Below, piece after piece: positions 24,771-34,204 of a stretch of 64,000 bases of DNA. Source of the DNA: Scytonema hofmannii PCC 7110 (GTDB lineage Bacteria; Cyanobacteriota; Cyanobacteriia; Cyanobacteriales; Nostocaceae); assembly GCF_000346485.2 (NCBI RefSeq), contig NZ_KQ976354.1:6442882-6506881 (forward strand), in the 5' to 3' direction. A program made the position numbers and the translations under genes. The notes below the pieces were generated by a model. That model saw only the letters and a program-made list of their open reading frames with translations, was not told the origin of the DNA and searched no databases. The number at the start of each line of letters is the position of its first letter. Position 1 is the stretch's first letter.

Positions 24771-25882
24771 CTCTCCTGCTCATTAAACACCCACTCAAAC
24801 TTTTGTTTCAAGTCATTGTAGTAACTTGGCGGTAAAACTCCATCGTGCTGAAGTCTCCCAAGCACAATTCCTGGTGCTATACCGATTTCAGTCGCAAACT
24901 GCACGATCCCTGCTTTATTCCTTTGTCGATCTGATGCCAAAAAACGCTTTAACTCAGCCGGAGGAATGAGAATATCCGCAGCGAATTTATTTGCTTCCTG
25001 CTCATGTTCTTCTTCCTCAACACTTTGAACGCTTTTACCTTCAAGAAAAACATCGCGCTTGCCATGTAGCAAAATGTGTCCAGCCTCATGGAAAAACGAA
25101 AACCACAGATGATCGTCAGTCTTGTAGCGTAGGCTCAGTTGAATCAGCGCCTTATTAGGATTCAACCAACGAGTCGCAGCATAGGTTCGTGTCTTGGGAA
25201 GTTGCGGTACAAAAACTACAGCCACTCCAGCTTCAGCACACAACTGCACAAGTTCTTGTTGAAAAATTTCCAGTGGTTTTGCAGTTAGAGAGCGGATTTG
25301 TTGTAACACTGCTTTAAACTTGTTGGCATCGTAGCTGGTACAAGGAATCTCAGCAGCTTCAATTTCTCCGCGACGCAACCAAGCAGTAACGGCACCCAAG
25401 TCACTTTGGAACGCTTGCGATTTGCGGAAAAATACGTCAGTTCTACACCATATTGCCTCCCATTGTTCAGGGGAGGCGACGGCGAAAAAATTTAATACTT
25501 CTCCTAGTTGTTCAACCTTATCTTGATAGCACTGAATCCAGCCAAGCTTAATCATGGTTTTAACAGGAAATGCGTTGAGCCAAGCAACTTGCTTTTGTAG
25601 GCGCTCTTGTTCTTCTATCCTTGCTAAAGCTTCCCGATAATGTCGTTCGCGGTTATTCCAAAAACTAGCTGGAATTCCTAAAACCCGCTCTAACTGTAAT
25701 GCTGTTTCCGGAGTAATTGCTGCTTTTCCATTAATGATTTCGTTAATCGTTTTTTTTGGTCTACCTGTTCTTTCTGCCAGTTCTGCCTGGGACATCCCAC
25801 GTTCCTCAAGGACTTCTTGAAGAGTATCTCCGGGAGGAGAAGCGTAGTTTGGCATATACTGATTTTGAATGTTGTTACTCAT
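24767..25882 (-). CDS. higA: HigA-type antitoxin fused to an ImmA/IrrE-like peptidase
   Basis: 371 aa. Residues about 12-75 are a HigA-type XRE helix-turn-helix (GDTLQEVLEERGMSQAELAE, INEIINGKAAITPETALQLE). The C-terminal part holds an ImmA/IrrE metallopeptidase: FHEAGHILLHGK is the HExxH zinc motif (about 265-276), with a following EHEQEANKFAADILIP glutamate helix. The usual HigA antitoxin is about 100 aa; this long form couples DNA binding with a protease. Its start overlaps the higB stop by 8 nt, with toxin first as in higBA operons. It likely represses the shared promoter in 26211-26385. Confidence 0.85.
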   Translation of the reverse strand: MSNNIQNQYMPNYASPPGDTLQEVLEERGMSQAELAERTGRPKKTINEIINGKAAITPETALQLERVLGIPASFWNNRERHYREALARIEEQERLQKQVAWLNAFPVKTMIKLGWIQCYQDKVEQLGEVLNFFAVASPEQWEAIWCRTDVFFRKSQAFQSDLGAVTAWLRRGEIEAAEIPCTSYDANKFKAVLQQIRSLTAKPLEIFQQELVQLCAEAGVAVVFVPQLPKTRTYAATRWLNPNKALIQLSLRYKTDDHLWFSFFHEAGHILLHGKRDVFLEGKSVQSVEEEEHEQEANKFAADILIPPAELKRFLASDRQRNKAGIVQFATEIGIAPGIVLGRLQHDGVLPPSYYNDLKQKFEWVFNEQES

Positions 25883-26210
25883 GTGTATCTTCTACTCCGA
25901 GTATTCTCACGGCAGTGACTTTAGTCCAGTCGATACCACCATCTGATTTCGTAGGAATTGGCTCATCTGCTGGTTCAAATATCAGCCGATAGGGATGATC
26001 CAAATCCAACGATAACTGACCAGCGCGGTCATGAAGCAATTCGTGGCAACGTCCTGGAAAATTTCTCATCTCCTCAAGTACGTTGACAGCGCGTAAATCA
26101 TAAAGTCGCTGCAGAATACGTTTTGCTCTATTAGTACCGTACTTTTTCTCAAGAAGCCTTTGGTCATTGCACTCTTTTTCGAGTTTTTTGTTTTTAAACG
26201 TTATGTCCAT
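25875..26210 (-). CDS. higB: HigB/RelE-like toxin
   Basis: A 111-aa protein of the RelE/HigB fold: KKLEKECNDQRLLEKKYGTNRAKRILQRLYDL, then RCHELLHDRAGQLSLDLDHPYRLIF, the core strand pair of HigB mRNA interferases that cut mRNA in the ribosome. It is first gene of the toxin-antitoxin operon, with the antitoxin overlapping by 8 nt. Transcribed away from the pPIWI-RE operon; the two share one 175-bp intergenic region. Confidence 0.85.
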   Translation of the reverse strand: MDITFKNKKLEKECNDQRLLEKKYGTNRAKRILQRLYDLRAVNVLEEMRNFPGRCHELLHDRAGQLSLDLDHPYRLIFEPADEPIPTKSDGGIDWTKVTAVRILGVEDTHE

Positions 26211-26233
26211 ATTACCACAGCTTCTAAAAACTT

Positions 26234-26318
26234 GTTAACCCTAGAGGTTAACACATTTCTCAACCGTTAAGCTAATGTACAATTGGAAACATTGGAAACA
26301 TTATCGAAACATCGAAAA
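26234..26318. promoter_or_regulatory. Palindrome and direct repeats in divergent promoter region
   Basis: GTTAACC (26234-26240), 5-nt spacer, GGTTAAC (26246-26252) is a perfect inverted repeat suited to a dimeric HTH repressor such as HigA. A second feature is TGGAAACAT repeated directly at 26284-26301, followed by two degenerate CGAAACAT/CGAAAA units to 26318. Together they lie between higB and the REase gene and could control both directions. Assignment to HigA is inferred from position. Confidence 0.5.
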
Positions 26319-26385
26319 ATTTTGTTGACCCATCAGTAAGGGGGTGTCAGTATTGGTCACACAAAGGCGAATAAAAGGAAAACCG

Positions 26386-27711
26386 ATGAAAAAAGTTACC
26401 AGAAATAGAGACAAAATTCTGGAGGCACTGCGAGAATGGTTTCGTATCCACGAACAGGCACCCACTCTAGAAGAGTTGTGTGTTGAATTGGAAATGCAAC
26501 CCCGTCAGAAAGCCACGCTTCAACGTTGGTTGCAGACAATGCGAGGCATTGATGTGGAGTGGGACGATAATGTCGCCCGTAGTCTTCGCTTGCTAAACCC
26601 TGAGATGGAAATTGAAGTTAGACTACAGATACCCGTAACAGAAACATTGCGGTATCTCGCAACCGGATTAGCAGAGTGGGAAAAACGAGAATTTATGAAC
26701 AGAGCGCATATCCCAAAAGCTCTTCGTCTCGGAATGTCCCAAATGTATTTAACGTCTTTACTGCAAGGAGATGAACAAGCTCCCGCGAATATCCCAGAAT
26801 TTTTTGACTGGGCAAAAAATCCAGTCGCTGAATGGAAACCCGCAACAGAGATTAAACATCTTTCGTCGGAAGTCACCTTGATAGAAGACGGCTTGGTTTC
26901 CGACTTTGCCCTACAGTGGCAGGTTACAGGTTCTGACGTAGAAATGCAGGTACAGGAAAAAGTTCTGCAAGATGTTTGGGAATACTGCCGCGCAAACCAG
27001 CTAGAAGAGCAATACGTAGCTTTGCGGAAGCTGATTATCGAGTGCCCCGTTCTTCCTTATCCTGAATTCCGTCGCATCCTATCTTCAACTGAGCTGAGAC
27101 CCCTGCGCGATTTTTTGCTGCAAATCTATGTCGATTTAGTCGATTTTGTAGAAGAAAAAACCTATTACTTCTGTCCGCGTTGCAAGTATGTTATGTATCA
27201 GTACAAAAATAGTTATATCTGCCGGAGCCACACCTGTGAACAAATCAGCGCTCAACGCCCTCTTGCTCCGTTACCGACTATTTCCAGAGATGATGCAGAC
27301 ACTTTAAAAGTTGTCAACCCTGGCGTACATCGCTATGGAACTCTTCCAGGACTTTGGGAACTAGAATTAGCACAAGCACTGACTCAGCGAGGCGTGCGCG
27401 TGACTCTTTGGCCCGAAATTGATGAATTTGATTTACTTGCCGAGTTTAGTAGAAAAGTCCGTTGGGCGATTGATGTTAAAGACTGGTCATACCTGGATGA
27501 AAAACGTTTGGACAAAGTAAAACAGAAATTACAGTGTCGTTCTGATTTTACAGAAACCTTTGTTGTTTTTCCGAATGAGCGAGAACAAGTGTTGCGAGTT
27601 AGAGTGCGACGGGAACAACTTGAGCCTACATTAGGTGGTTTGCGCCTACGGTTAATTAGTGAAATCATCGACCAAGCTGATAAGATTCTGAACAAGAACC
27701 AATATGCGTAA
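26386..27711 (+). CDS. pPIWI-RE module REase-fold nuclease with zinc ribbon and wHTH
   Basis: About 441 aa. ATG 26386 is preferred (AAAAGGAA upstream) over GTG 26344. Order of parts: a LexA-like winged helix (about residues 5-70, ILEALREWFRIHEQAPTLEE); a helical middle; a zinc ribbon with CPRC and C-X4-C (about 263-284); and a restriction-endonuclease fold with Glu about 325, Asp about 349 in EIDEFDLL and the D-V-K motif in WAIDVKDW (about 363-365). This is the layout of the REase component found with pPIWI-RE proteins. It should cleave DNA, probably of invaders. First gene of a three-gene operon, overlapping the helicase gene by 8 nt. Confidence 0.8.
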   Translation: MKKVTRNRDKILEALREWFRIHEQAPTLEELCVELEMQPRQKATLQRWLQTMRGIDVEWDDNVARSLRLLNPEMEIEVRLQIPVTETLRYLATGLAEWEKREFMNRAHIPKALRLGMSQMYLTSLLQGDEQAPANIPEFFDWAKNPVAEWKPATEIKHLSSEVTLIEDGLVSDFALQWQVTGSDVEMQVQEKVLQDVWEYCRANQLEEQYVALRKLIIECPVLPYPEFRRILSSTELRPLRDFLLQIYVDLVDFVEEKTYYFCPRCKYVMYQYKNSYICRSHTCEQISAQRPLAPLPTISRDDADTLKVVNPGVHRYGTLPGLWELELAQALTQRGVRVTLWPEIDEFDLLAEFSRKVRWAIDVKDWSYLDEKRLDKVKQKLQCRSDFTETFVVFPNEREQVLRVRVRREQLEPTLGGLRLRLISEIIDQADKILNKNQYA

Positions 27712-30700
27712 TATTTCTAACTGGAGCAACGAATTATGTAAAGCTCTGCGTCAATCAGAGGACTTAAAAAATCATGTGCAACTTAATTTACGTGATGCTA
27801 ACACCAAAGTACAGCAGCGAGAGATATCGCGTTTGGCTCGATTGATTGCTGATGTGGAATTGGGGATAACTTTACTGAGGGAGGTAGCTCCAGAAGATCC
27901 AGCGACTTCTGTATCAGCTTTGCTGTCGGGATATCGTTTTCCTGTTCCTGCACTTGCAAATGATGAAAATTGGCTACTGGTACAAAAAGCCCGCTTTTAT
28001 CTTGTGCGTCGTAAGGGTAAGCAATGGGAACACTGTCTTTCTGAATACATTAACATCCCTGAGATGATTAGAATCTTCAAATTAACAGACAGCAGTGATG
28101 CCCCGCAATTGATTCCATGCAGCACCTATCCCAATCGCTTACAACTGTATCGCCGAAGCCTCTCCACAACTCCACCGCATCAAACACGAAAGGTTAAACT
28201 AGCCACTTCTGGATATTGGTATGCCAAGATTTTTCATAAGGGAAAATCCCCTATAGAGGTTCCTATCAATATTTCTGAAACTATTGCAAATCTCGCTCTT
28301 TCGCCACAAATATCTTTTCAACGTACACGCTCTCGGAGGAATCATTCTCACACAGTTAACTTAGAGGAGTTGCGACAAGATGCTCGGGAAATGGATGCAA
28401 AACTTCTCCAAGCAGGGTACGACTCAGAAAATTATGATGAGCGCCTCCGAGGAATTGCCCTACAACTATACAATAGCTTGACAAATGAATTTCAATCTGG
28501 TAAAAAGTTTCAACTAGAGCAACTACTCCACGTTGTTGGTTTATTGAACGTGGGCAAATCCACACTGCTGGAAGTTCTCATTTACCACTTTGCCAAACAG
28601 GGGTATCGCTGTGCATTGATTGTTAATGATGTTGTCACGGCTGTGCGCCTTGCATCCCTATTTTGGAGAGGGTTGGGGATTCCTGCGGCTCCTGTGTTAG
28701 GTAGCGATCGCTTTCAACAACTCGAGAAAGTCTATAAATCAATTTTGGTCACCAAAGGAGAGGAGATTGAAAAAGGAGCCAACCATCCAGCATGGCGATG
28801 GTTTAGCCCTGTTTGTCCCATACTCGCTTTGGTACAATCCGAGGAGAAATGGGAGTTTGGGAACGAACCATGTCACAATCTTTACCAAAAATCTAATATT
28901 CCTCAAGATCTCGAAGATGAAGATTTAGAAGAGTGGGCAGAAGATGACACGGAAGATAAATATACGTGTCCTTTATACTACAAATGTCCGCGTCATCAGC
29001 TAGAACGGGATATTGCTACAGCTAAGTTATGGGTATTAACCCCAGCTAGTTTCATTCATACCCGCGTTCCCCGTCAATTATTTGCTGAAAAATTTACTTT
29101 TGCTGAAGCTGTTTACCAAGAGTGTGAATTTCTCTTTGTTGATGAAGCCGATCGGGTACAAGTGCAGTTAGATGAAGCTTTTGCGCCTGATGAAGTGTTG
29201 TTAGACAACTCAGAAAACTCATTTTTGAATAAGTTGGGACTAAATCTGGCACCTATTTACAATTCAAACCGTGTCAGTATGACGGCGTCGTGGTTTGAAG
29301 CGTGGACTAATGCCCAATATGATGCTCAAAAAGCCATTAACCGAATTTGTCCCCTTGTCTATAAAAAAGCAAAACTTGTTGAATGGCTCGGACACGATCC
29401 TTTTACTGGTCATTCTCTGTTTGCTCGCATCATCGGTGAACTTGTTAACCAATCGCAAGGAGAAACCCAGATAAAAAAATCTAAGCAAACTCGCAGTCAA
29501 CGCAACAAAGCCCAACAGTCAAAAGTTTTAGCTGGGTTAACTTCTGTTGCACAACGGAAACAGCAACAACAATACGTCGAGGAACTTGGGGAATTTCTGC
29601 AAGCACCTCTTAGTCGCAGTCGGGGAAAAGAACTAGCAAACATAGCTTTAAGCTTACTCAGCACCGAAAGTGAAAGCTGGGTATTACAAGAAGTGGGCGA
29701 ATGGTGGTTGCGATGGCTGCAAACACACAATTTACCAATACCAGATGAGATTCAGTTTGAGGAACTCAAACTCAAGACTCACTTTGCGATTCTTGTCACA
29801 GTATTGCACAATAGATTGGTCTTTTTAGTTGATAACTTAAGCACAATTTATCGCTTTATCGACTTACATGACACAAGCCTCGCGCTTGTATATCGCCCAT
29901 CTCGGGATTACTTACCTGTTATACCATCTGCTCCTGTTGGCAATATTTTGGGCTTCAGGTATACACGCGATCGTGCCAACAAAGGTGGTAAGTTAGAGTA
30001 CTTTCGCTACGTCGGTGTAGGTCGCTACTTGCTCCTTAATTTTCCTACACTTTTTGCTGTTGACGATTGGGATGGACCGCATACAGTACTCATTTCCGGC
30101 ACCAGTTACGCTCCAGGAAGCCCAGCTTATCATATTCGGGAACAACCTAAGGTATTGTTAGAACCAGCTGCCCGCGCTGCTGGTGATGCAGGAATAGGCA
30201 AAAGCGAATTTTTCTTCAGTCCTCAACGTAATCCAGTCAAAGAGTATATAGCTTTGTCTGGATTACCACCAACTGCTAGAAAAAAAGCAGCTGGGGAGAT
30301 GGTGAAAGCCATTTGTTACAAACCCGGACAAGCAAAAAGCTTTCTTGATGAGTTATTGGAGACTTTAGAAAAAAAGGAACAGGAAGACTGGGAAAAATGG
30401 GGAAACAGAAAGCGCCTTTTGCTCCTTACGAACAGTTACGACGAAGCGGAGTTAGTTGAAACCATTTTAAAACCGCTCTACTACCGCGTCGAAAACATTG
30501 ATGACATTGCTGTCCTGCGTCGTGACAATGCCCCGGCTGAGTTGAGAGGTATCCGTCGGAATCAAATTCGGGAACTGAAAGAACTCCCAACACGGATTGT
30601 GATTGCACCTTTGATGGCGTTGGAACGGGGTCACAATATTCTCAACGATAGGCGGATTGCAGCATTTGGGGCGGCAGTGTTCCTCTGCCGACCTATGCCT

Positions 30701-31207
30701 GTCCCCGATGATTGGCAAACGACTGTTCAGCAACTTAATGACTGGGCGTTGCAAAATGCTTCCAATCCCAGTCTTTATGATGCGCTGCTGACCTCTGGTG
30801 AACCTCTAACCTTAACAAAAGTCGAAGACAAATTTTACCAAGCAGCGATCGCGGAAATGATTGAATTGAACTGTCGGGGAATGTCCTTTAAGCAGTTGAC
30901 TCCAAAAGAGCGTTCTGTTCTTTGCTGGACTCAATTGGTAAGTATTTGGCAAGTTATTGGTCGCTTAGTACGTGGTGGAGTCCCCTGCATAATCCATTTT
31001 CTAGATACAAAATTTGCGCCGCAATCAGCTGAAGATGAACAAGATAACGAATACACCTCCCTTTTGGTTGGCATTCTTAAGGAACTGCAAAACGCAGTAA
31101 ACCCACAAGGAAAATCTCCTTGGGAAACTACTCTGGCAACATCGCTCTACGGAGCATTTTTAAATGCACTTAAACAAACAAAAAAATTAGATTATGAGCA
31201 AAGTTAG
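27704..31207 (+). CDS. DinG/XPD-like helicase of the pPIWI-RE module
   Basis: 1167 aa. Walker A is GLLNVGKST (about residues 279-287), Walker B is FVDEAD (478-483), and motif VI is QVIGRLVR (1083-1090). Between the Walker motifs lie four cysteines (about 371, 390, 422, 428: SPVCP, EPCHN, YTCPL, YKCPR), placed as in the iron-sulfur cluster of DinG/XPD helicases. The N-terminal 250 residues are specific to this family. It should unwind DNA or R-loops for the nuclease and PIWI partners. Overlaps both neighbours (8 and 14 nt), so the three proteins are translationally coupled. All helicase motifs seem intact. Confidence 0.85.
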   Translation: MRNISNWSNELCKALRQSEDLKNHVQLNLRDANTKVQQREISRLARLIADVELGITLLREVAPEDPATSVSALLSGYRFPVPALANDENWLLVQKARFYLVRRKGKQWEHCLSEYINIPEMIRIFKLTDSSDAPQLIPCSTYPNRLQLYRRSLSTTPPHQTRKVKLATSGYWYAKIFHKGKSPIEVPINISETIANLALSPQISFQRTRSRRNHSHTVNLEELRQDAREMDAKLLQAGYDSENYDERLRGIALQLYNSLTNEFQSGKKFQLEQLLHVVGLLNVGKSTLLEVLIYHFAKQGYRCALIVNDVVTAVRLASLFWRGLGIPAAPVLGSDRFQQLEKVYKSILVTKGEEIEKGANHPAWRWFSPVCPILALVQSEEKWEFGNEPCHNLYQKSNIPQDLEDEDLEEWAEDDTEDKYTCPLYYKCPRHQLERDIATAKLWVLTPASFIHTRVPRQLFAEKFTFAEAVYQECEFLFVDEADRVQVQLDEAFAPDEVLLDNSENSFLNKLGLNLAPIYNSNRVSMTASWFEAWTNAQYDAQKAINRICPLVYKKAKLVEWLGHDPFTGHSLFARIIGELVNQSQGETQIKKSKQTRSQRNKAQQSKVLAGLTSVAQRKQQQQYVEELGEFLQAPLSRSRGKELANIALSLLSTESESWVLQEVGEWWLRWLQTHNLPIPDEIQFEELKLKTHFAILVTVLHNRLVFLVDNLSTIYRFIDLHDTSLALVYRPSRDYLPVIPSAPVGNILGFRYTRDRANKGGKLEYFRYVGVGRYLLLNFPTLFAVDDWDGPHTVLISGTSYAPGSPAYHIREQPKVLLEPAARAAGDAGIGKSEFFFSPQRNPVKEYIALSGLPPTARKKAAGEMVKAICYKPGQAKSFLDELLETLEKKEQEDWEKWGNRKRLLLLTNSYDEAELVETILKPLYYRVENIDDIAVLRRDNAPAELRGIRRNQIRELKELPTRIVIAPLMALERGHNILNDRRIAAFGAAVFLCRPMPVPDDWQTTVQQLNDWALQNASNPSLYDALLTSGEPLTLTKVEDKFYQAAIAEMIELNCRGMSFKQLTPKERSVLCWTQLVSIWQVIGRLVRGGVPCIIHFLDTKFAPQSAEDEQDNEYTSLLVGILKELQNAVNPQGKSPWETTLATSLYGAFLNALKQTKKLDYEQS

Positions 31208-33971
31208 CAATATTCTCCCTGGAGCTTGGGAACCAAAGCAAGATGATGTGAAGTACGAAATTTTTTCTCTCCACGTTCCTACCGCATGGCAGCAAGTCGC
31301 TCAATCTTTAGCTTCCAAGCGTGCTAATGGGGGCTTTTCAAAATATTCGTCTGTTCCAGTTTCCTCTGTTGACCGCATTATTACCGCTAGCTTCCCCCAA
31401 ATTATCAAAACCCAACGTTTTGGTTGGCAACGTCCTGGCATTCCTTGGTTGTTTGCAACCGAAACTGTTAATATCGCCTCGTTGCCAATGTTTGTTAAAG
31501 ATTGGTTGCGAGAGGAATTTAGTTGGTGCTTGGGGGAAGAAGAGGTTGATTCTCGTCTTGAAAATCTCAATGATGATGATTGGTGTTGGGAAGAAGAACC
31601 AATTACCAATCCTTTCTGGTATCAACAAAACAGTGAATATAAAATTGATTTTCGTTTTCAGGTTTTACCAGATTATCTTGCTAAAGAATTCCTCAAAAAC
31701 CCAACTGTCTGCTTCGATGGAAATGCTCAGTATCAACTCACGTTTTACCAAGTCGTAAGGCTCGACCAAGGAGCCGAACTTATGTCATGGCCTCCTTATC
31801 GGGTTCCACTCATTAAGGTTGTTAAAGAAGAAAATATCAACCAAGAACAAGTAATAGGCGAAGCATACATCTCGTTTGTTATTCAATTCAAACTACACAC
31901 AGTTCCTTGGCGGAGTCAGCCGATGATTTACCATCAGCTTTCAATTCGACGTTGGATCGCTGAACCTTTAGAACGCCTCCCTTACCGAGGTGCTAGTGCA
32001 TACATTGGCGATAATCGACGCTGGTTAGATGGCTTAGACCAACCATTTTGTTTTATTCCTCTAGCTATGAAGCGCCCAGGAAAGAAAGCACAATGGTCTA
32101 GAGCCATTAGCGAACTGTTGAAAATTAACGACTCCTCACTCCCTGAGCCTGAAGCTCTAGCACAACAACCAAAGTACAACTGGTCAGCATTTGGTGAGAA
32201 TCCCATTGGTATACAAGTTGCGATCGCTTACGATACCCGACATCGCGGTGATGCTCCTTGTATACCTGGTGTGAGTCCATTGGACTTAGCTAGTTTGGAT
32301 CGAGCTATTCAAGAACGTCTTCCTGTTCTTCGAGTAGGTGAAGCGGTCAGAATAGAACCCAAGCAACCAGATTTTTGGCAACTTACAAGCTCGCCTAAAA
32401 CTCCGATGCTGCGTCCAGAAATCGTTACACCTGCTGTTTTTCGCTCCCCTGAAAATTCTCCAAACACGATACTGCTTCTATGGGAAACACAAGAATGCCG
32501 AGACGCGCTGATTAAAGAACTCTGCCGATTACTTTCTCTGTCAGCAAGCGAGCAAACTAAAACTTACACAACTATGACAGGAGTACAAGGCGAAGCGGCT
32601 ATTTACAAAGGAAAGCATGGTTCAATTTGTATTAAAACTCAGCACGTCCAAGACTTAACCCAAAGACTTGATATCGATCCTTCGGATAAAAGCAAAAGCC
32701 GACAGCAAAAACGCATTCATTTAATGGATGAACGTATTAAACATATAGTTTCGTCCTTACCCAAACCAGAAGGACTAAGTGGAGCATTAATTGAAATTAG
32801 ACCAAAGAAATCATACTTTCCACCAGAATCCGATCCCAAATTGGCATTACGAATTGGAGCAATGAAAGCTGGTTATGTTAATCAGCATCTTCATGCCGTG
32901 ACAGCTCGTAAAAAGACTGGTGAAGAATATGTAACTCCATCTGCTGCCAATCGAGTGCAAAGAGCGGTATCGGACTTGCTCCGGCAATTTGGAATTTTGC
33001 CTGCTCCTTTAATCGCTTTTGACAAGGATGGCATAGAACCCAATGTATGGTTAACTTGTTTTTACGTTTTACGCCGCACGCGAAAAACAACAGCCAGTAA
33101 CAAGGCTACCACAGTGGTGTTGATGGTACGAGTTAACCCTGTTGCAGGAATAGTACAACTGACCACCCCTTCTTTATTTCCCACATGGGTATCGTATCCA
33201 GAGGCAATGGAAAACCTAATTTATGAAAAATGGGATACTGATTCCTATGTTAATGGAACGACTACTGAAATTAATGATGAACAAAAGTCTAGTGATATCA
33301 AACAAGAGCAAAAGCTACTTAATCAATTTGTTGCTGATTGTTTAAAAGATTGTTTGAGTACCTCAATTGAAAAGGAGCAAAATCCCCGCGTACTCTTTAT
33401 GGTGGAAGCACAAAACGCCCGCAAGATGTTGACATGGCTTCAGAACCCTGAATTTCTAGCCAATGTTTTACTTGAAGGACTTGATTTAACAGAACAAGAG
33501 AAAAATCGTTTGTGGGTGGTGCGATTGAGAGTGGCTAACAATAGTGAAGTTCCGGTTGCTATTGTCAAAGATTCTCCTGGTAGCAGAAGTAGTATCGGTG
33601 GTGTATTTCGCTGGCAAAATGTTTGTGACAGTGCTAAAAATACAGTCTATTTAAGTTTACGTAAACTCCTAAACACAGAGCAGGTTTTATTACGCCGATC
33701 GCAGTCTCGGCTGGATAATGGTAGCAGACCAGCTGGAAATCCTAAACTTTTAGAAATCGCTATTGTACATTATCCAGGAATTGAACGCGATCAACTAGCT
33801 GGTTTGGTTCATAGTCTTAGAAATCGCTGGCCTTATTTTGCAGATGATGTTTCTTTGCCGTTTCCTTTTCCCTTTGCTACATTAGCCAAAGAGTATGCGG
33901 TCAGCGCTAAGGATGAGGTGGAATTAGAAGATTTAGAGGAACTGGAAGACGTGGAGGAATTTCTTCAGTAA
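31194..33971 (+). CDS. pPIWI-RE family prokaryotic PIWI/Argonaute-like protein
   Basis: 925 aa. The N-terminal half corresponds to the pPIWI-RE X region (formerly DUF3962). From about residue 575 on is the MID/PIWI RNase-H-like part: PRVLFMVEAQNARKMLTWLQ (about 731-750), VPVAIVKDSPG (about 785-795), then LEIAIVHYPGIERDQLAGLV and SLRNRWPYFADD followed by LPFPFPFATLAKEY (about 855-905). That end pattern (D-Q-A-HSLR...LP-P-PF-A-EYA) is typical of the family. pPIWI-RE proteins are predicted to use guide nucleic acids against plasmid or phage R-loops. I could not fix by eye whether the RNase-H catalytic acidic set is complete. The acidic C-tail (DEVELEDLEELEDVEEF) is unusual. Confidence 0.8.
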   Translation: MSKVSNILPGAWEPKQDDVKYEIFSLHVPTAWQQVAQSLASKRANGGFSKYSSVPVSSVDRIITASFPQIIKTQRFGWQRPGIPWLFATETVNIASLPMFVKDWLREEFSWCLGEEEVDSRLENLNDDDWCWEEEPITNPFWYQQNSEYKIDFRFQVLPDYLAKEFLKNPTVCFDGNAQYQLTFYQVVRLDQGAELMSWPPYRVPLIKVVKEENINQEQVIGEAYISFVIQFKLHTVPWRSQPMIYHQLSIRRWIAEPLERLPYRGASAYIGDNRRWLDGLDQPFCFIPLAMKRPGKKAQWSRAISELLKINDSSLPEPEALAQQPKYNWSAFGENPIGIQVAIAYDTRHRGDAPCIPGVSPLDLASLDRAIQERLPVLRVGEAVRIEPKQPDFWQLTSSPKTPMLRPEIVTPAVFRSPENSPNTILLLWETQECRDALIKELCRLLSLSASEQTKTYTTMTGVQGEAAIYKGKHGSICIKTQHVQDLTQRLDIDPSDKSKSRQQKRIHLMDERIKHIVSSLPKPEGLSGALIEIRPKKSYFPPESDPKLALRIGAMKAGYVNQHLHAVTARKKTGEEYVTPSAANRVQRAVSDLLRQFGILPAPLIAFDKDGIEPNVWLTCFYVLRRTRKTTASNKATTVVLMVRVNPVAGIVQLTTPSLFPTWVSYPEAMENLIYEKWDTDSYVNGTTTEINDEQKSSDIKQEQKLLNQFVADCLKDCLSTSIEKEQNPRVLFMVEAQNARKMLTWLQNPEFLANVLLEGLDLTEQEKNRLWVVRLRVANNSEVPVAIVKDSPGSRSSIGGVFRWQNVCDSAKNTVYLSLRKLLNTEQVLLRRSQSRLDNGSRPAGNPKLLEIAIVHYPGIERDQLAGLVHSLRNRWPYFADDVSLPFPFPFATLAKEYAVSAKDEVELEDLEELEDVEEFLQ

Positions 33972-34080
33972 CAGGTAGGGTAGTAGTTAGTCATTAGCCA
34001 TGCAGACTGCCGAGTCGTGAAACTAGGGGTAGGTAGAGCTGAGCTTACCAACATCGAACGTGTGGATCGCCCTACCTACA

Positions 34081-34204
34081 AAAATAGCTAACAAAAGTAC
34101 ATATCGACATTGGTTTCATCTTCCAACATCGCAATTTGCTCAAGTGTCTCACTGCCTGCGATAATGTCCGTATGTCCCTCAAACTGCGTCCTGAAATTCT
34201 TCTT
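34081..34204 (+). pseudogene. Degraded internal fragment of a devA gene
   Basis: In frame with devA the translation reads LTKVHIDIGFIFQHRNLLKC, then LTACDNVRMSLKLRPEI, matching residues about 79-118 of the split devA at 35981 (Q-loop region). DNA similarity is high but not perfect, and a stop codon (TAG) replaces a CAG at its start. The matching segment in devA is 36212-36335. It directly abuts the 3' end of the glycosyltransferase gene. The preceding 33972-34080 holds only imperfect GTAGG repeats. Confidence 0.8.

Noticed and set aside
31301-31758. Three overlapping ORFs at the start of the pPIWI-RE gene
   Set aside because: Out of frame with the 925-aa protein that has the clear homology; shadows.
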